From SZUA-430 sp964547645 (lineage in GTDB: Bacteria > Pseudomonadota > Alphaproteobacteria > Micropepsales > Micropepsaceae), in contig CAZJOM010000010.1 of the NCBI GenBank assembly GCA_964547645.1, forward strand, positions 1-64,000: a stretch of 64,000 nucleotides of DNA, given 5' to 3'. This document shows positions 48,330 through 57,177 of this stretch, piece by piece. Within the stretch, counting starts at the first letter, position 1. Each line of letters begins with the position of its first letter. A program made the translations under genes and the position numbers. The notes beneath the pieces were generated by a model. That model was not told the DNA's origin and did no database searches. It worked only from the letters and a program-made list of their open reading frames with translations.

Positions 48330-49826
48330 ATGGAACCGGCTGGCGCGCGCCCTCGACCTGTGATCGTGAGCAACCGCGCTCGACCTGGCCGCGACCGGCC
48401 GTTTGCCGATTATGCACTCGGCGCCGCCTGGGACGAGATGTTTATGGCCGACGGAACGCCGCGACCGCACGCGGCGGCGCTCTATGAGGCGCTCACGACG
48501 TTGGCGCCCGAGGAACTCGTCCTTCGTCAGCAGTCCTGCGAGCAGTCGTTCCTGCATCAAGGGATCACTTTCACGGTCTATGGCCACGAAGAGGCCATGG
48601 AGAAGATCATCCCGACCGACTTGCTGCCGCGTATCATTCCCGGCGCTGAATGGGACAAGCTGGAACGCGGTTTGCGACAGCGCATCGCGGCGCTCAATCT
48701 GTTCCTGAAGGATGTCTACAACGACGGCAAAATACTGAACGATGGCGTGGTGCCGCGCGATTTGGTTTTCGGGTCGAAGCACTATCTGCGGCAGATGCGC
48801 GGCGTTCAGGTGCCATTGGATGCCTATGTCAACGTTTGCGGGACGGACATCATCCGGCGTGAGGACGGCTCTCTGGTCGTGCTGGAAGACAATCTGCGCG
48901 TGCCGTCGGGCGTGTCCTACATGCTGGCGAACCGCGAGGTGGTGAAGCGGGCGTTCGGCGATCTCTATCGCGCCTGCGGCGTGCGGCCGATCGATTCGTA
49001 TGGGCAGGAGTTGCTCGCGACACTGAAGGAGCTTGCGATTGGCTTTCGGGACGATCCGCGTATCGTGTTGTTGACGCCGGGCATCTTCAACTCCGCATAC
49101 TATGAGCATGCATTTTTGGCGCGGCAGATGGGCGTCGATCTCGTGGAAGGTCGCGATCTGCTGGTGCACGACAATGTCGTTTATATGCGCACGACCTCCG
49201 GCGTGAAGCGCGTCGACGTGATCTACCGCCGCATCGACGACGATTTCATCGATCCGCTGGCGTTCCGGCATGACTCGGCGCTCGGCGTAGCGGGGCTGAT
49301 GAACGCCTATCGCGCGGGCAACGTCGTGATCGCCAATACGATCGGGACAGGCGTTGCGGACGACAAGGCGGTCTATTCCTACGTACCGGACATCATCCGC
49401 TACTATCTGGATGAAGAACCGTTATTGGGCATCGTCGAAACCTATCGTTGCCGAGAGCCGAAAGCGCTTTCGCATGTGCTCGACAATCTCGACAAGATGG
49501 TGGTGAAGGCGGTCGGCGAAAGCGGCGGTTATGGCATGCTGGTCGGACCGCATGCGTCGACGGCCGAGCGCATAGCGTTTGGCGAAAAGGTAAAGGCCGA
49601 TCCTGACAACTACATCGGCCAGCCAACTATTCAGCTTTCGACAGCGCCGTGTTTTGTCGGATCCGGGATCGAGTCGCGACACGTCGATTTGCGCCCTTAT
49701 ATCTTGAGCGGGCGAGATACCCGTCTGGTGCCTGGCGCGCTGACGCGGGTTGCGCTCAAGCGCGGATCGTTGGTTGTGAACTCTAGCCAGGGCGGCGGTT
49801 CCAAGGACACGTGGGTGGTCGGATGA
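48330..49826 (+). CDS. circularly permuted type 2 ATP-grasp protein
   Basis: A 498-residue protein of the circularly permuted ATP-grasp family. It contains FADYALGAAWDEMFMADGTPRPHAAAL, DVYNDGKILNDGVVPRDLV, VVLEDNLRVPSGVSYMLANR, DRRIDDDFIDPL-type acidic segments and VVKAVGESGGYGMLVGP. The family probably forms a peptide or isopeptide bond with ATP, but the substrate is not established. It is the first gene of a widespread trio with the alpha-E protein and transglutaminase. An ATG at 48303 is an alternative start. Overlaps the next gene by ATGA. Confidence 0.87.
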   Translation: MEPAGARPRPVIVSNRARPGRDRPFADYALGAAWDEMFMADGTPRPHAAALYEALTTLAPEELVLRQQSCEQSFLHQGITFTVYGHEEAMEKIIPTDLLPRIIPGAEWDKLERGLRQRIAALNLFLKDVYNDGKILNDGVVPRDLVFGSKHYLRQMRGVQVPLDAYVNVCGTDIIRREDGSLVVLEDNLRVPSGVSYMLANREVVKRAFGDLYRACGVRPIDSYGQELLATLKELAIGFRDDPRIVLLTPGIFNSAYYEHAFLARQMGVDLVEGRDLLVHDNVVYMRTTSGVKRVDVIYRRIDDDFIDPLAFRHDSALGVAGLMNAYRAGNVVIANTIGTGVADDKAVYSYVPDIIRYYLDEEPLLGIVETYRCREPKALSHVLDNLDKMVVKAVGESGGYGMLVGPHASTAERIAFGEKVKADPDNYIGQPTIQLSTAPCFVGSGIESRHVDLRPYILSGRDTRLVPGALTRVALKRGSLVVNSSQGGGSKDTWVVG

Positions 49827-50800
49827 GAGATACCGGCATGCTCTCGCGAGTGGCGGACTCGCTCTATTGGATGGCGCGATACTTGGAGCGCGCGGAGCAC
49901 AGCGCGCGGGTCTTGGCCGTCAAGCTTGAAGCGATGCTGGATCAAACGCCGGAGGATGCGACTGAAGCGTGGATCCGCGTTGTAGGAGCGCTCGCTTGGC
50001 CGATGACGGGCGACGTGAAGGGCGCGCCGCTCGAGATCGCGCGACAGCTTACGCTGGACAAGACCCAGGCATCGTCGATCATGTCGTCGGTCCGGCTGGC
50101 ACGCGACAACGCGCGGCAAGTGCGAGAACTTATCTCGACGGAGATGTGGGGGCAGATCAACAGGCAGTATCTGCAACTGAACGCGCACGACATACTGCAG
50201 ATTTGGACGGCGCAGCCGGTGCCGTTTCTCCGCGGGGTGGCGGACGACTTGCTGCTATTCGCCGGGATTACCGATTCAACGATGCGGCATGGCGAGGGGT
50301 GGCACTTCATCCAACTCGGCCGCTATATCGAGCGGGCACAGCTGGTCAGCCGGTTGCTCGATCTGCACTTTGGCGGCCTGCCCAGCGACGTGCCGCAACA
50401 TGTTCGGCCGCCGCGCTATTTCGAATGGATTACGCTTTTGAAGCAAGCGACGGCGTTCGAGGCTTACTGCAAGGTCTACACGGCAGACGTTGAACCGGCA
50501 AAGATCGCCGAGTTCCTGATCTTCGATTCCGAGTTTCCGCATTCGATCCGCTTTGCGGTGGATCGCGTGCAAGAAGAGCTCGGATTTCTGGGGCCGGGTG
50601 CCGCAAGCGGGCGGCGGGTGCAGGCGGAACGACTTGCGGGGCGGCTGAAAGCCAGCCTCGACTATGGACAGGTCGACGAGTTGATGGCCGGCGACATCGA
50701 CGGTTTTCTGCGGTCGATTCAAGCATCCTGCAAACAGATTCATCAGGCCGTGTTCGAGGCGTTCATCGGCTACAGCGTCGACGAATTGTTGCCGGGGTAA
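49823..50800 (+). CDS. alpha-E domain-containing protein
   Basis: A 325-residue, mostly helical protein of the alpha-E family, with the landmarks MLSRVADSLYWMARYLERAEHSARVL near the start and RHGEGWHFIQLGRYIERAQ in the middle. The ATG at 49823 overlaps the ATP-grasp stop (ATGA); the family motif itself starts at the ATG at 49838. It always occurs with ATP-grasp and transglutaminase-like genes and its activity is unknown. It lacks membrane segments and so is likely cytosolic. Confidence 0.87.
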   Translation: MRDTGMLSRVADSLYWMARYLERAEHSARVLAVKLEAMLDQTPEDATEAWIRVVGALAWPMTGDVKGAPLEIARQLTLDKTQASSIMSSVRLARDNARQVRELISTEMWGQINRQYLQLNAHDILQIWTAQPVPFLRGVADDLLLFAGITDSTMRHGEGWHFIQLGRYIERAQLVSRLLDLHFGGLPSDVPQHVRPPRYFEWITLLKQATAFEAYCKVYTADVEPAKIAEFLIFDSEFPHSIRFAVDRVQEELGFLGPGAASGRRVQAERLAGRLKASLDYGQVDELMAGDIDGFLRSIQASCKQIHQAVFEAFIGYSVDELLPG

Positions 50801-50803
50801 GCG

Positions 50804-51757
50804 ATGTTTTATTCGATCCGTCATATCACGCGTTATCGCTATGATGCTCCGGTGCGGGAGAGCGTGATGCAGCTCTATGTGCAACCGAAGAGCGAGGGGG
50901 CACAACGGCTACAGTCGTTCCAAGTGTCCAGTACGCCGCGAGCGGCGCTTCAGGCGTACACGGATCACTTCGGCAATGCGGTCTATCATTTTGACGTGCC
51001 GGGCACGCATCAGGAGTTGAGTGTCGAGGCGGATGCCGAGGTTGAGGTTCAAGCAGCGCCAGCGCCGCCGGAGTGGGTTGACGAGGCCGCTTGGGAAGTA
51101 CTCGGCTCCCGTCAAACCATGGGCGAGCACTACGATATGCTGGCGCAACATGGTTTGACGAAACCGACTCCATTGCTGGAGAGATTCTTGAGCGAGCGCG
51201 GTCTTGGTAAGGTCGGCGATCCTATGACGACGCTTCGGCGATTGAACCGGGCATTGTTCGAGTCTTTCGCTTATGCGCCGGAAGAGACGGACGTGGACTC
51301 ACCGATCGACATCGCCTTGGGGAAGCGCAAGGGCGTCTGCCAAGATTTCACGCACATCATGCTTGCGGCGGCCCGCTTGTGGGGAATTCCGTCGCGCTAT
51401 GTGTCGGGCTATCTCTACACGAAGCGCGATGCGGGCGACCGGTCGGCGGCAGATGCCACCCATGCTTGGGTCGAGGCGTTGGTCCCTGGCTATGGTTGGA
51501 TAGGGTTCGACCCGACCAACAACGTGCTTGCGGGTGAGCGACATGTAAGGGTCGCTGTGGGGCGGGACTACAACGATGTTCCGCCGGTGCGCGGCGTGTT
51601 CAAAGGGCCGGCTAACAGTGAACTTGCCGTTGCGGTTCGGGTAACACCGGCACAGGCGCCGCGCCGTCGCGACGATTTCCTGCGTGTGGTCCGGCCGATG
51701 ACCAAGGCGGCGGTCCGGACCGGGGCGGGCAACAACGAAGTGCAGCAACAGCAGTAG
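50804..51757 (+). CDS. transglutaminase-like cysteine peptidase
   Basis: A 317-residue transglutaminase-fold protein. It has an N-terminal beta domain (FYSIRHITRYRYDAPVRES) of the bacterial type followed by the catalytic core with C179 (GVCQDFTH), H220 (ATHAWVEA) and D236 (GFDPTNN). It is 3 bases after the alpha-E gene, completing the trio. In this setting it is thought to cleave or transfer peptide amides that the ATP-grasp protein makes (inference). The tail ends in a run of four glutamines. Confidence 0.87.
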   Translation: MFYSIRHITRYRYDAPVRESVMQLYVQPKSEGAQRLQSFQVSSTPRAALQAYTDHFGNAVYHFDVPGTHQELSVEADAEVEVQAAPAPPEWVDEAAWEVLGSRQTMGEHYDMLAQHGLTKPTPLLERFLSERGLGKVGDPMTTLRRLNRALFESFAYAPEETDVDSPIDIALGKRKGVCQDFTHIMLAAARLWGIPSRYVSGYLYTKRDAGDRSAADATHAWVEALVPGYGWIGFDPTNNVLAGERHVRVAVGRDYNDVPPVRGVFKGPANSELAVAVRVTPAQAPRRRDDFLRVVRPMTKAAVRTGAGNNEVQQQQ

Positions 51758-51772
51758 CAGCAACGCGAGTAA

Positions 51773-51790
51773 GGCCGACATTTACCGGCC
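51773..51790 (+). terminator. short hairpin after the transglutaminase gene
   Basis: GGCCG (51773-51777) and CGGCC (51786-51790) pair around an 8-base loop 15 bases after the stop codon, followed by CTTTA. A weak intrinsic terminator is possible; the T run is short. Confidence 0.35.
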
Positions 51791-51893
51791 CTTTACCACC
51801 GACCCTGCGCCATATCTGCGGCCGCCGGACTCTGTGCTTACCGAACGTCAAAGGAACGCCGTGTAGGCTGCAGGCCAATGGAGGCACGGCGCC

Positions 51894-53906
51894 ATGGTCG
51901 CGGAAGGCGGAACGCTCTTGATTGCAATTGCCGCCGCGGTGTGCGCGCTGATCGCGCTTGCCTATCGTCGACGTGCAACGATGGCCGAGTCCGCTTTGGC
52001 CGTCAAGTCACGAGCGTTGGCCGAAACGGAAGTGTTCGGCAACATCGGCGGTTGGCAATGGAACGTCCGGACCAGCGAGTTGGTCTGGTCGGACCAGGTT
52101 TGCCAAATATTCGGCGTCGCACGAGCTAGCACGCCCGACTTTTTGAGTTACCTCGAACTCATACACCCAGATGATCGCACCGCGACCGTTGACGCCATTC
52201 GGGAGGCGATGTCTCAGGGAAGGAAGTACTCGGTTCGCCATCGCATCCGGCGCCCGGATGGAATAGAGCGCGTTCTTATTGCTCAAGGCGAGGTTAGGTT
52301 TTCTGCCACGGGCGAAGCCGAGCTAATGGTCGGCATTTGCCAAGACGTAACGGAATTGGTTCGCCTACAGGAAGAGTCCGCGGAGCAAGAGAAAAAGTTG
52401 CGCCGGGTCTTAGACGGCGTCTTCAGTTTTGTGGGCTTGATCAGTACGGACGGCACGCTCGTCGACGCCAACAAGGCGACGATCGAGGCGTTCGGGCTCG
52501 ATCGCCATGCTGTCATCGGTAAGAAGCTCTGGGACACTTATTACTGGTCGCACGCAACGGCCGCGCGCGAGGGTGTGCGGGATGCCATTATGCGCGCCAC
52601 GACCGGCGAAGTTGTTCGCGGCGATTTTGTCGTTCGTGCCGGGCCCGAGCAGTTGATCACCATCGAAGCGACGTTTGGACCGTTGCGCGACAGCAACGGT
52701 CAGGTCGTGCAAGTCATTGCATCGGCGACCGATGTGACGGAGCGCGCCAGGAATGCCGAAGAGGTTCGCAAGGCGCGACACCAGCTGGAGGCGGCGCAGC
52801 GCATCGCGAATACCGGGAGCTGGGAATGGGACTTCGCGAGCGGCCGCCTGTGGTGGTCGGAACAGTGCTTTCGCATTCTTGGGTGGGAGGTTGGTTCGTC
52901 AGCGACGCTTGAGCGGTTCATGGCCAGCGTTCACCCTGACGATCGCAAGATTGTGAAGCGGTCGACGCGCGACGCTATCTTGGGAATTGGCTGCGCCTAC
53001 GATCACCGTGTTGTTTGGCCGTCTGGCGAAGTGCGCGTGGTGCATCAGCTAGGCGAGGTCGAGCGCGACAGTGAGGGGCGGCCGATCAAGATGATCGGCT
53101 CGACGCAGGACGTCACGATGCTGCGTCAGACGCAGGAAGAACTGATCGAGGCCAAAATCCGCGCCGAGACAGCCAGTCAGTCGAAGTCCCGCTTTCTGGC
53201 CAGCATGAGTCATGAGTTGCGCACGCCACTGAACGCCATCATCGGGTTTTCCGAGCTGTTGATGAGCGATGCCGCTAGCGTGTTTTCGGATGAGCGGCGG
53301 GCCGAGTATCAACGAGACATCAATTCCAGCGGCAAGCACTTGCTCAGCGTAATCAACGACATTCTCGACATTTCCCGCATCGAGGCGGGCAAGGTGTCGA
53401 TGGAGGAGGAAGATGTCGCGCTGGCCGAGCTTATCGATACGGCGCTGCGGATGACCCGGCCCAAGGCAGACGACGGGGGTGTTGCGCTTGGGCAGAACGC
53501 TTCAGGAGCGGTGCCGTGGGTGACGGGCGATCGCCGATTGCTTCTGCAGGCGTTGCTGAACTTGATTTCAAACGCCGTGAAGTTCACGCCGCGTGACGGG
53601 CGCGTTGACGTGATGACGCACGTGGAAAACGACGGCGCCGTCGAGATCGCCGTGCGGGACACAGGCATCGGCATGAGCGATGCCGATATCGCGCGGGTGG
53701 GTGAGCCGTTCCTGCAAGTCGATGGGCGGCTGAGCCGGAAGTTTGAGGGAACCGGGCTCGGCCTCGTTATTGCCAAACGCCTGATCGAAATGCACGGCGG
53801 CTTTCTTCGAGTGGAAAGCCGCTTGGGCGCAGGCACGACGATGACGATCACCCTTCCGGCCGCACGGCGTAGGGCCGGTGACGAGTTGTCTGCTCTAGCT
53901 GGTTAG
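51894..53906 (+). CDS. histidine kinase with three PAS domains
   Basis: A 670-residue sensor kinase. One N-terminal membrane helix (LLIAIAAAVCALIALAY) is followed by three PAS/PAC modules (about residues 48-165, 170-285 and 300-415; GNIGGWQWNVRTSELVWSD, GVFSFVGLISTDGTLVDAN, NTGSWEWDFASGRLWWSE). HisKA carries H440 (FLASMSHELRTPLNAI), and the HATPase has NLISNAVKF, DTGIGM and GTGLGLVIAKR. It contains no receiver domain and no response regulator is adjacent. Its signal is probably bound or sensed by the cytosolic PAS array. Confidence 0.88.
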   Translation: MVAEGGTLLIAIAAAVCALIALAYRRRATMAESALAVKSRALAETEVFGNIGGWQWNVRTSELVWSDQVCQIFGVARASTPDFLSYLELIHPDDRTATVDAIREAMSQGRKYSVRHRIRRPDGIERVLIAQGEVRFSATGEAELMVGICQDVTELVRLQEESAEQEKKLRRVLDGVFSFVGLISTDGTLVDANKATIEAFGLDRHAVIGKKLWDTYYWSHATAAREGVRDAIMRATTGEVVRGDFVVRAGPEQLITIEATFGPLRDSNGQVVQVIASATDVTERARNAEEVRKARHQLEAAQRIANTGSWEWDFASGRLWWSEQCFRILGWEVGSSATLERFMASVHPDDRKIVKRSTRDAILGIGCAYDHRVVWPSGEVRVVHQLGEVERDSEGRPIKMIGSTQDVTMLRQTQEELIEAKIRAETASQSKSRFLASMSHELRTPLNAIIGFSELLMSDAASVFSDERRAEYQRDINSSGKHLLSVINDILDISRIEAGKVSMEEEDVALAELIDTALRMTRPKADDGGVALGQNASGAVPWVTGDRRLLLQALLNLISNAVKFTPRDGRVDVMTHVENDGAVEIAVRDTGIGMSDADIARVGEPFLQVDGRLSRKFEGTGLGLVIAKRLIEMHGGFLRVESRLGAGTTMTITLPAARRRAGDELSALAG

Positions 53907-54022
53907 ACGATCGGCGCCTGCACCAAAAACGGCAGATTTGAGCCGTGCAAATTGGTGCTGAAGTGCTTCATCTCTCCGTCGGACTCGCGTATCCTGCGGT
54001 TCGCAACCGGGGGTTGGGTACC

Positions 54023-54967
54023 GTGGGCCGAGTTCTTTTGTTCGTTGCTGCAGCGTTCTTGAGCATCCAGCAGGCGTCGGCGGCAAGTGTGTGCTCAGGT
54101 GAGGCCTGTACCGTTGTCGCGATGAGCGGAGACGGGTGTGCGTGGACGAATAGGGGCGAAAAGTCGGTTCGTCTGTCGCTTATTGCCGGCCAAGCAACGC
54201 TGATGGTGACGATTCTTGCACCTGGCGAGACGTTTAAGCAGCCGGACAAGACGAAGTGCTTTGTTGCGGCGAGCGATCGGCGGTTCGAGGCGAGCTATCC
54301 GGCATTGCGTGTGATGCCGGAAGAGTCAGTCTCGGCGGCAAAGCCGCTGCCACGCGCGAAGCCGAAGGCTGAGGTTGCCGCCAGTGCGCCGCCTCCGGCC
54401 GCAACGCAAGTCGCCGTCGCCGAGGTCGTACCGGCGACCGCGGTCGATGTGACGGCCGGCCCAGTACTGCCGCGTTCAAAACCGGCGCCGCCACCGGTTT
54501 ACCCGCCGGCGCCACGCGCCAAGCCTCAGCTGGCGCAGGCTCCTGAACCGGGTACCGCAGTCGCGACGACTCAAGCCGTTGCATCGTCGGTACCGGTCGC
54601 GGCTTCGGAGAGCCGAGCGTCGTGCGCCGAAGGAGGGTGTCCGCCAATCCTATTCAAGATGATTGATTCTTGCGTGTGGGTGTTAAACCTCAACCCCCGC
54701 CCAGTGGCGTTCGAAGCGACTGTGGCGGGGCGGACGATGGGCCTGGCGTTAGAGGCGGCCGATGGCGCAAAGGCCGATGAGCGTGCCGCAGCGCTTGCGA
54801 GCGGCAAGGCATCTAAGAGCGACGCTGCACTGCATATGCGTCTGCACGATCCCTTCCAGTCCGCCGGATCCGGCATTCCGATTTATCGTGCGCGGCTGGG
54901 CGGTGCTGATGTGTGCGTGAAGGAGCGCAGCGAGATTTCGGCGTTCTCTGCGCGCTACTTGCAGTAG
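54023..54967 (+). CDS. secreted Pro/Ala-rich protein, two Cys-containing domains
   Basis: I do not recognise this protein. From a GTG at 54023 (GGGGG upstream) a signal peptide ends QQASA. The mature N-terminal part (to about residue 105) has four cysteines (VCSGEACTVV, DGCAW, KCFV) that could form disulfides. About 100 residues of Pro/Ala/Val-rich linker with repeated RxKP motifs follow, then a second Cys-rich part (SCAEGGC, DSCVWVLNLNPRPVAFEA) ending SAFSARYLQ. The layout suggests a periplasmic spacer protein with two small folded ends. Confidence 0.5.
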   Translation: MGRVLLFVAAAFLSIQQASAASVCSGEACTVVAMSGDGCAWTNRGEKSVRLSLIAGQATLMVTILAPGETFKQPDKTKCFVAASDRRFEASYPALRVMPEESVSAAKPLPRAKPKAEVAASAPPPAATQVAVAEVVPATAVDVTAGPVLPRSKPAPPPVYPPAPRAKPQLAQAPEPGTAVATTQAVASSVPVAASESRASCAEGGCPPILFKMIDSCVWVLNLNPRPVAFEATVAGRTMGLALEAADGAKADERAAALASGKASKSDAALHMRLHDPFQSAGSGIPIYRARLGGADVCVKERSEISAFSARYLQ

Positions 54968-55084
54968 GGCTCGGCCGTGAAACCTTGATGGCAAAAGGCG
55001 GCTTGCACCTGAATCACTTGTTGGTCGTCGTGGATTGATCGGACACGGTGGCGTGTCGATGTCCCGGAATGCAGTTTGGTGACC

Positions 55085-55972
55085 ATGAGTGAAGGAAGCG
55101 AAAGCGGGCGGGCGTTTCGAGATCGCGTTGTCGCGGTGCAGCGCGTGGGCGCGCCGGCTTTCCGACCGCATGGAGAGACAGGCTTTGCCGTGGAGCATCG
55201 TGTGTTCGATGCGGGGGTGGTCGAGACCGCCGGCGTCACCGCGCATACGATCACGCTGTTTTCAGGGATGCCATTCCGGGCGAGTTGCGTGCGGGGCGGG
55301 CGAAGCTATGTGGCGCAGTTCAAGCGTGGCGACATCGAGATCATCCCTAAAGGCGAGGGCGGGCGTTGGGTCGATGAGGGGCCCGGGAAATGTTTGATCA
55401 TGCGGATCGAGAGCGGGCTGCTAAACAAGGTGGCAGCCAGCTTAGGGTTCGATTCGCGGACGCTGGAAGTGTTATCGCGCGTGCAGGTTCGCGACGCACA
55501 GATCGAGCATTTGGGATGGGCGCTTGAGGCCGCGCATGCCGATGGTGCCGTCCCGGATGCGGCATTTACCCAAGCGATCGGCGTTGCCTTGGCAACGCGG
55601 CTTATCAAGGGTCATTCAGCTGCTCGGCAAGCCCGCGTGCGTCAGGCGTTGACGCGGCGGCAGGCGGCACTTGTCTGCGACCACATTGACGCGCATCTGG
55701 CGGAGCGGCTGACATTGTCGGACTTGGCGCGTGTCGTGGGGGTGAGCACTTCCCACTTCAAGGCGCTGTTTAGGGTTGCGGTCGGAATGCCAGCGCACCG
55801 CTACGTTATTCGCCGCCGGGTCGTGCGGGCGGTCGCGCTGATCAAGGAAGGCGGCATGCCGCTTCGTCGCATTGCCGCGGAGACAGGCTTCGCGCACCCG
55901 AGCCACTTGGCCCGAGCTATGCGCGCCGTCATGGGGCAGACGCCTCGGGAATTGATGCGAGAGCGACGATAA
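55085..55972 (+). CDS. AraC family transcriptional regulator
   Basis: A 295-residue regulator with the C-terminal AraC DNA-binding region (DHIDAHLAERLTLSDLARVVGVSTSHFKALFRVAVGMPAHRYVIRRRVVRAVALI and IAAETGFAHPSHLARAMRAVMGQTPRELM). The N-terminal part has a cupin-like beta pattern with IEIIPKGEGGRW. I chose the ATG at 55085. It is convergent with the membrane protein at 55979 by 6 bases. The target and ligand are unknown; it may control its own operon. Confidence 0.85.
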   Translation: MSEGSESGRAFRDRVVAVQRVGAPAFRPHGETGFAVEHRVFDAGVVETAGVTAHTITLFSGMPFRASCVRGGRSYVAQFKRGDIEIIPKGEGGRWVDEGPGKCLIMRIESGLLNKVAASLGFDSRTLEVLSRVQVRDAQIEHLGWALEAAHADGAVPDAAFTQAIGVALATRLIKGHSAARQARVRQALTRRQAALVCDHIDAHLAERLTLSDLARVVGVSTSHFKALFRVAVGMPAHRYVIRRRVVRAVALIKEGGMPLRRIAAETGFAHPSHLARAMRAVMGQTPRELMRERR

Positions 55973-55978
55973 GCGACG

Positions 55979-56500
55979 TCAGGTGTAGCGACGAGCGCTC
56001 AGAGCGATCGGGATTCCGACGAGTAGGGTGTGCGTAAAGATCGTGCCGATCAACATCAACGGTTCGGCTGGGCGGGGCGCGCTGAACGCGGCTCGAAGCC
56101 GTTCGATCGCATCGGCGATGTTGGCTGCGAACTGCTGTGAAGCGTGCGCAGCCGACAAAGGAACGACCACGTAGTTCATCACGATGTAGAGTATGAGTCC
56201 GTAGGCGAAGCCCATAGGCAAGGCGTTTGTCGCGAGGACCCTGATGCGCGTGGCGGCGAGAACGAAGACTGTCGCCATCATCGTGGCAAGCATGAAGTGT
56301 GTTGCTAGTCCCAAACCGGCTGTACTCCAGCCGCCGGCGCGAGATGCGTCGCGTCCGACCCAGCCAGCAGCGACCGATTGCAGCACTCGCATCGGCGAGA
56401 GTCCGTAGCTTAACGGACCATAGACGATGAACGCGTAGCAGAGGTCGAGCACGCCCGCAGAGAACGCCCCCAGCATTATGGCTCTGGCGATATTGTTCAT
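55979..56500 (-). CDS. four-helix inner-membrane protein, conserved hypothetical
   Basis: A 173-residue protein with GGGGA before the ATG at 56500. Four hydrophobic helices are visible (AIMLGAFSAGVLDLCYAFIVYG, GLATHFMLATMMATVFVLAA, GFAYGLILYIVMNYVVVPL, LIGTIFTHTLLVGIPIALSA). The first helix G-x-x-S/A-G-V-L-D-x-x-Y-A-F and the VLQSVAAGWVGRDA segment are a recurring pattern in a family without known function (YagU-like, tentative). Probably an integral membrane protein of unknown job. Confidence 0.65.
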   Translation of the reverse strand: MNNIARAIMLGAFSAGVLDLCYAFIVYGPLSYGLSPMRVLQSVAAGWVGRDASRAGGWSTAGLGLATHFMLATMMATVFVLAATRIRVLATNALPMGFAYGLILYIVMNYVVVPLSAAHASQQFAANIADAIERLRAAFSAPRPAEPLMLIGTIFTHTLLVGIPIALSARRYT

Positions 56501-56620
56501 GAAGTGATCCCCACACTGGTTTCGCGCGAGCATTCGCTGTGTGAGTGCTGGGGGCAAGGCCCCGAGCTCTGACGCTGCGAAGTTTGGTGTCCGATCATGC
56601 TCCAGGAAGTCCGATTGCGC

Positions 56621-56926
56621 TTAGGCGGTGCGCTGAATCTTGACCACGCGGGCTTCGGCGAAGGCGTCCCTAGCGAGAGATAGCGTCGCGCCGAAGCTGG
56701 CGTCGTGGCGCGCGTCCGCGAGCGATTGGGCGAGATCCATAATAGAGGTGATCGACCGGCGTGCATGAAGCGTCGGCTGTGCGCGGTCCAGGCGGCGCTC
56801 AAGCAAGCGATAGGCTCGTTCGATGCGCAGGAGTTCGGGGTAGTCCTCGCCGAGTTCGGCCGTCTCGCGGTCGTAGCGGAATGACGTGGCGGTGTGCACC
56901 GGTCGGTTCATGTCCTGGCATCTCAT
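56621..56926 (-). CDS. hypothetical protein (101 aa)
   Basis: A 101-residue soluble, helical protein that I cannot assign. From the ATG at 56926 it begins MRCQDMNRPVHTATSFRYDRETAELGEDYPELLRIERAYRLLERRL; an ATG at 56911 is the alternative. The R/E-rich helices suggest a coiled coil. It has its own strong promoter (TTGACC-N17-TATTTT at 56965-56937) whose -10 box ends 10 bases before the ATG. It is transcribed in the same direction as the repressor and small membrane protein genes at 57001-57861. Confidence 0.5.
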   Translation of the reverse strand: MRCQDMNRPVHTATSFRYDRETAELGEDYPELLRIERAYRLLERRLDRAQPTLHARRSITSIMDLAQSLADARHDASFGATLSLARDAFAEARVVKIQRTA

Positions 56927-56936
56927 CGTGTCAGGT

Positions 56937-56965
56937 AAAATAAGTTATAATGATGTCTTGGTCAA
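56937..56965 (-). promoter_or_regulatory. sigma70-like promoter for the gene at 56621
   Basis: On the minus strand TTGACC (56965-56960) and TATTTT (56942-56937) are 17 bases apart. The ATG at 56926 follows after 10 bases, leaving a very short leader. The AT-rich stretch 56937-56956 stands out from the surrounding GC-rich DNA. Confidence 0.55.
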
Positions 56966-57000
56966 GCGACGCTCTTTTGAGGTGCGCGGCTGCATAAGCG

Positions 57001-57168
57001 CTATGAGACTTCGGTTTGCATCACGTATTCGATGCCCCATGCGATGAGCACGGCGAGCAGGACAATGCCGGCGATCCAGGTGGCCACATGCTGCCAGCGC
57101 GCGACCGGCGGGCGAATGACGCCGGCGATCAAAACGGTGGCTGCGGCCAGGAAGAGTGTCAGCAGCAT
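57001..57168 (-). CDS. small two-helix membrane protein (55 aa) downstream of the S24 repressor
   Basis: A small gene easily missed by length cut-offs. GGGAGAACA precedes the ATG at 57168, only 9 bases after the repressor stop. The product is MLLTLFLAAATVLIAGVIR, then PPVARWQHVATW, then IAGIVLLAVLIAWGIEYV, ending VMQTEVS: two hydrophobic helices separated by a polar loop with two Trp and two Arg. Codon-level frame, Shine-Dalgarno sequence and spacing support a real gene. An inner-membrane small protein co-expressed with the repressor. Function unknown. Confidence 0.7.
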   Translation of the reverse strand: MLLTLFLAAATVLIAGVIRPPVARWQHVATWIAGIVLLAVLIAWGIEYVMQTEVS

Positions 57169-57177
57169 TGTTCTCCC

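Noticed and set aside
48216..49271. 351-codon minus-strand frame
   Set aside because: Antisense to the ATP-grasp gene; no motif, and the family landmarks on the plus strand are unambiguous.
51738..51770. CAG/CAA repeats at the end of the transglutaminase gene
   Set aside because: They encode a short Gln tail and are not a CRISPR or microsatellite array of note.
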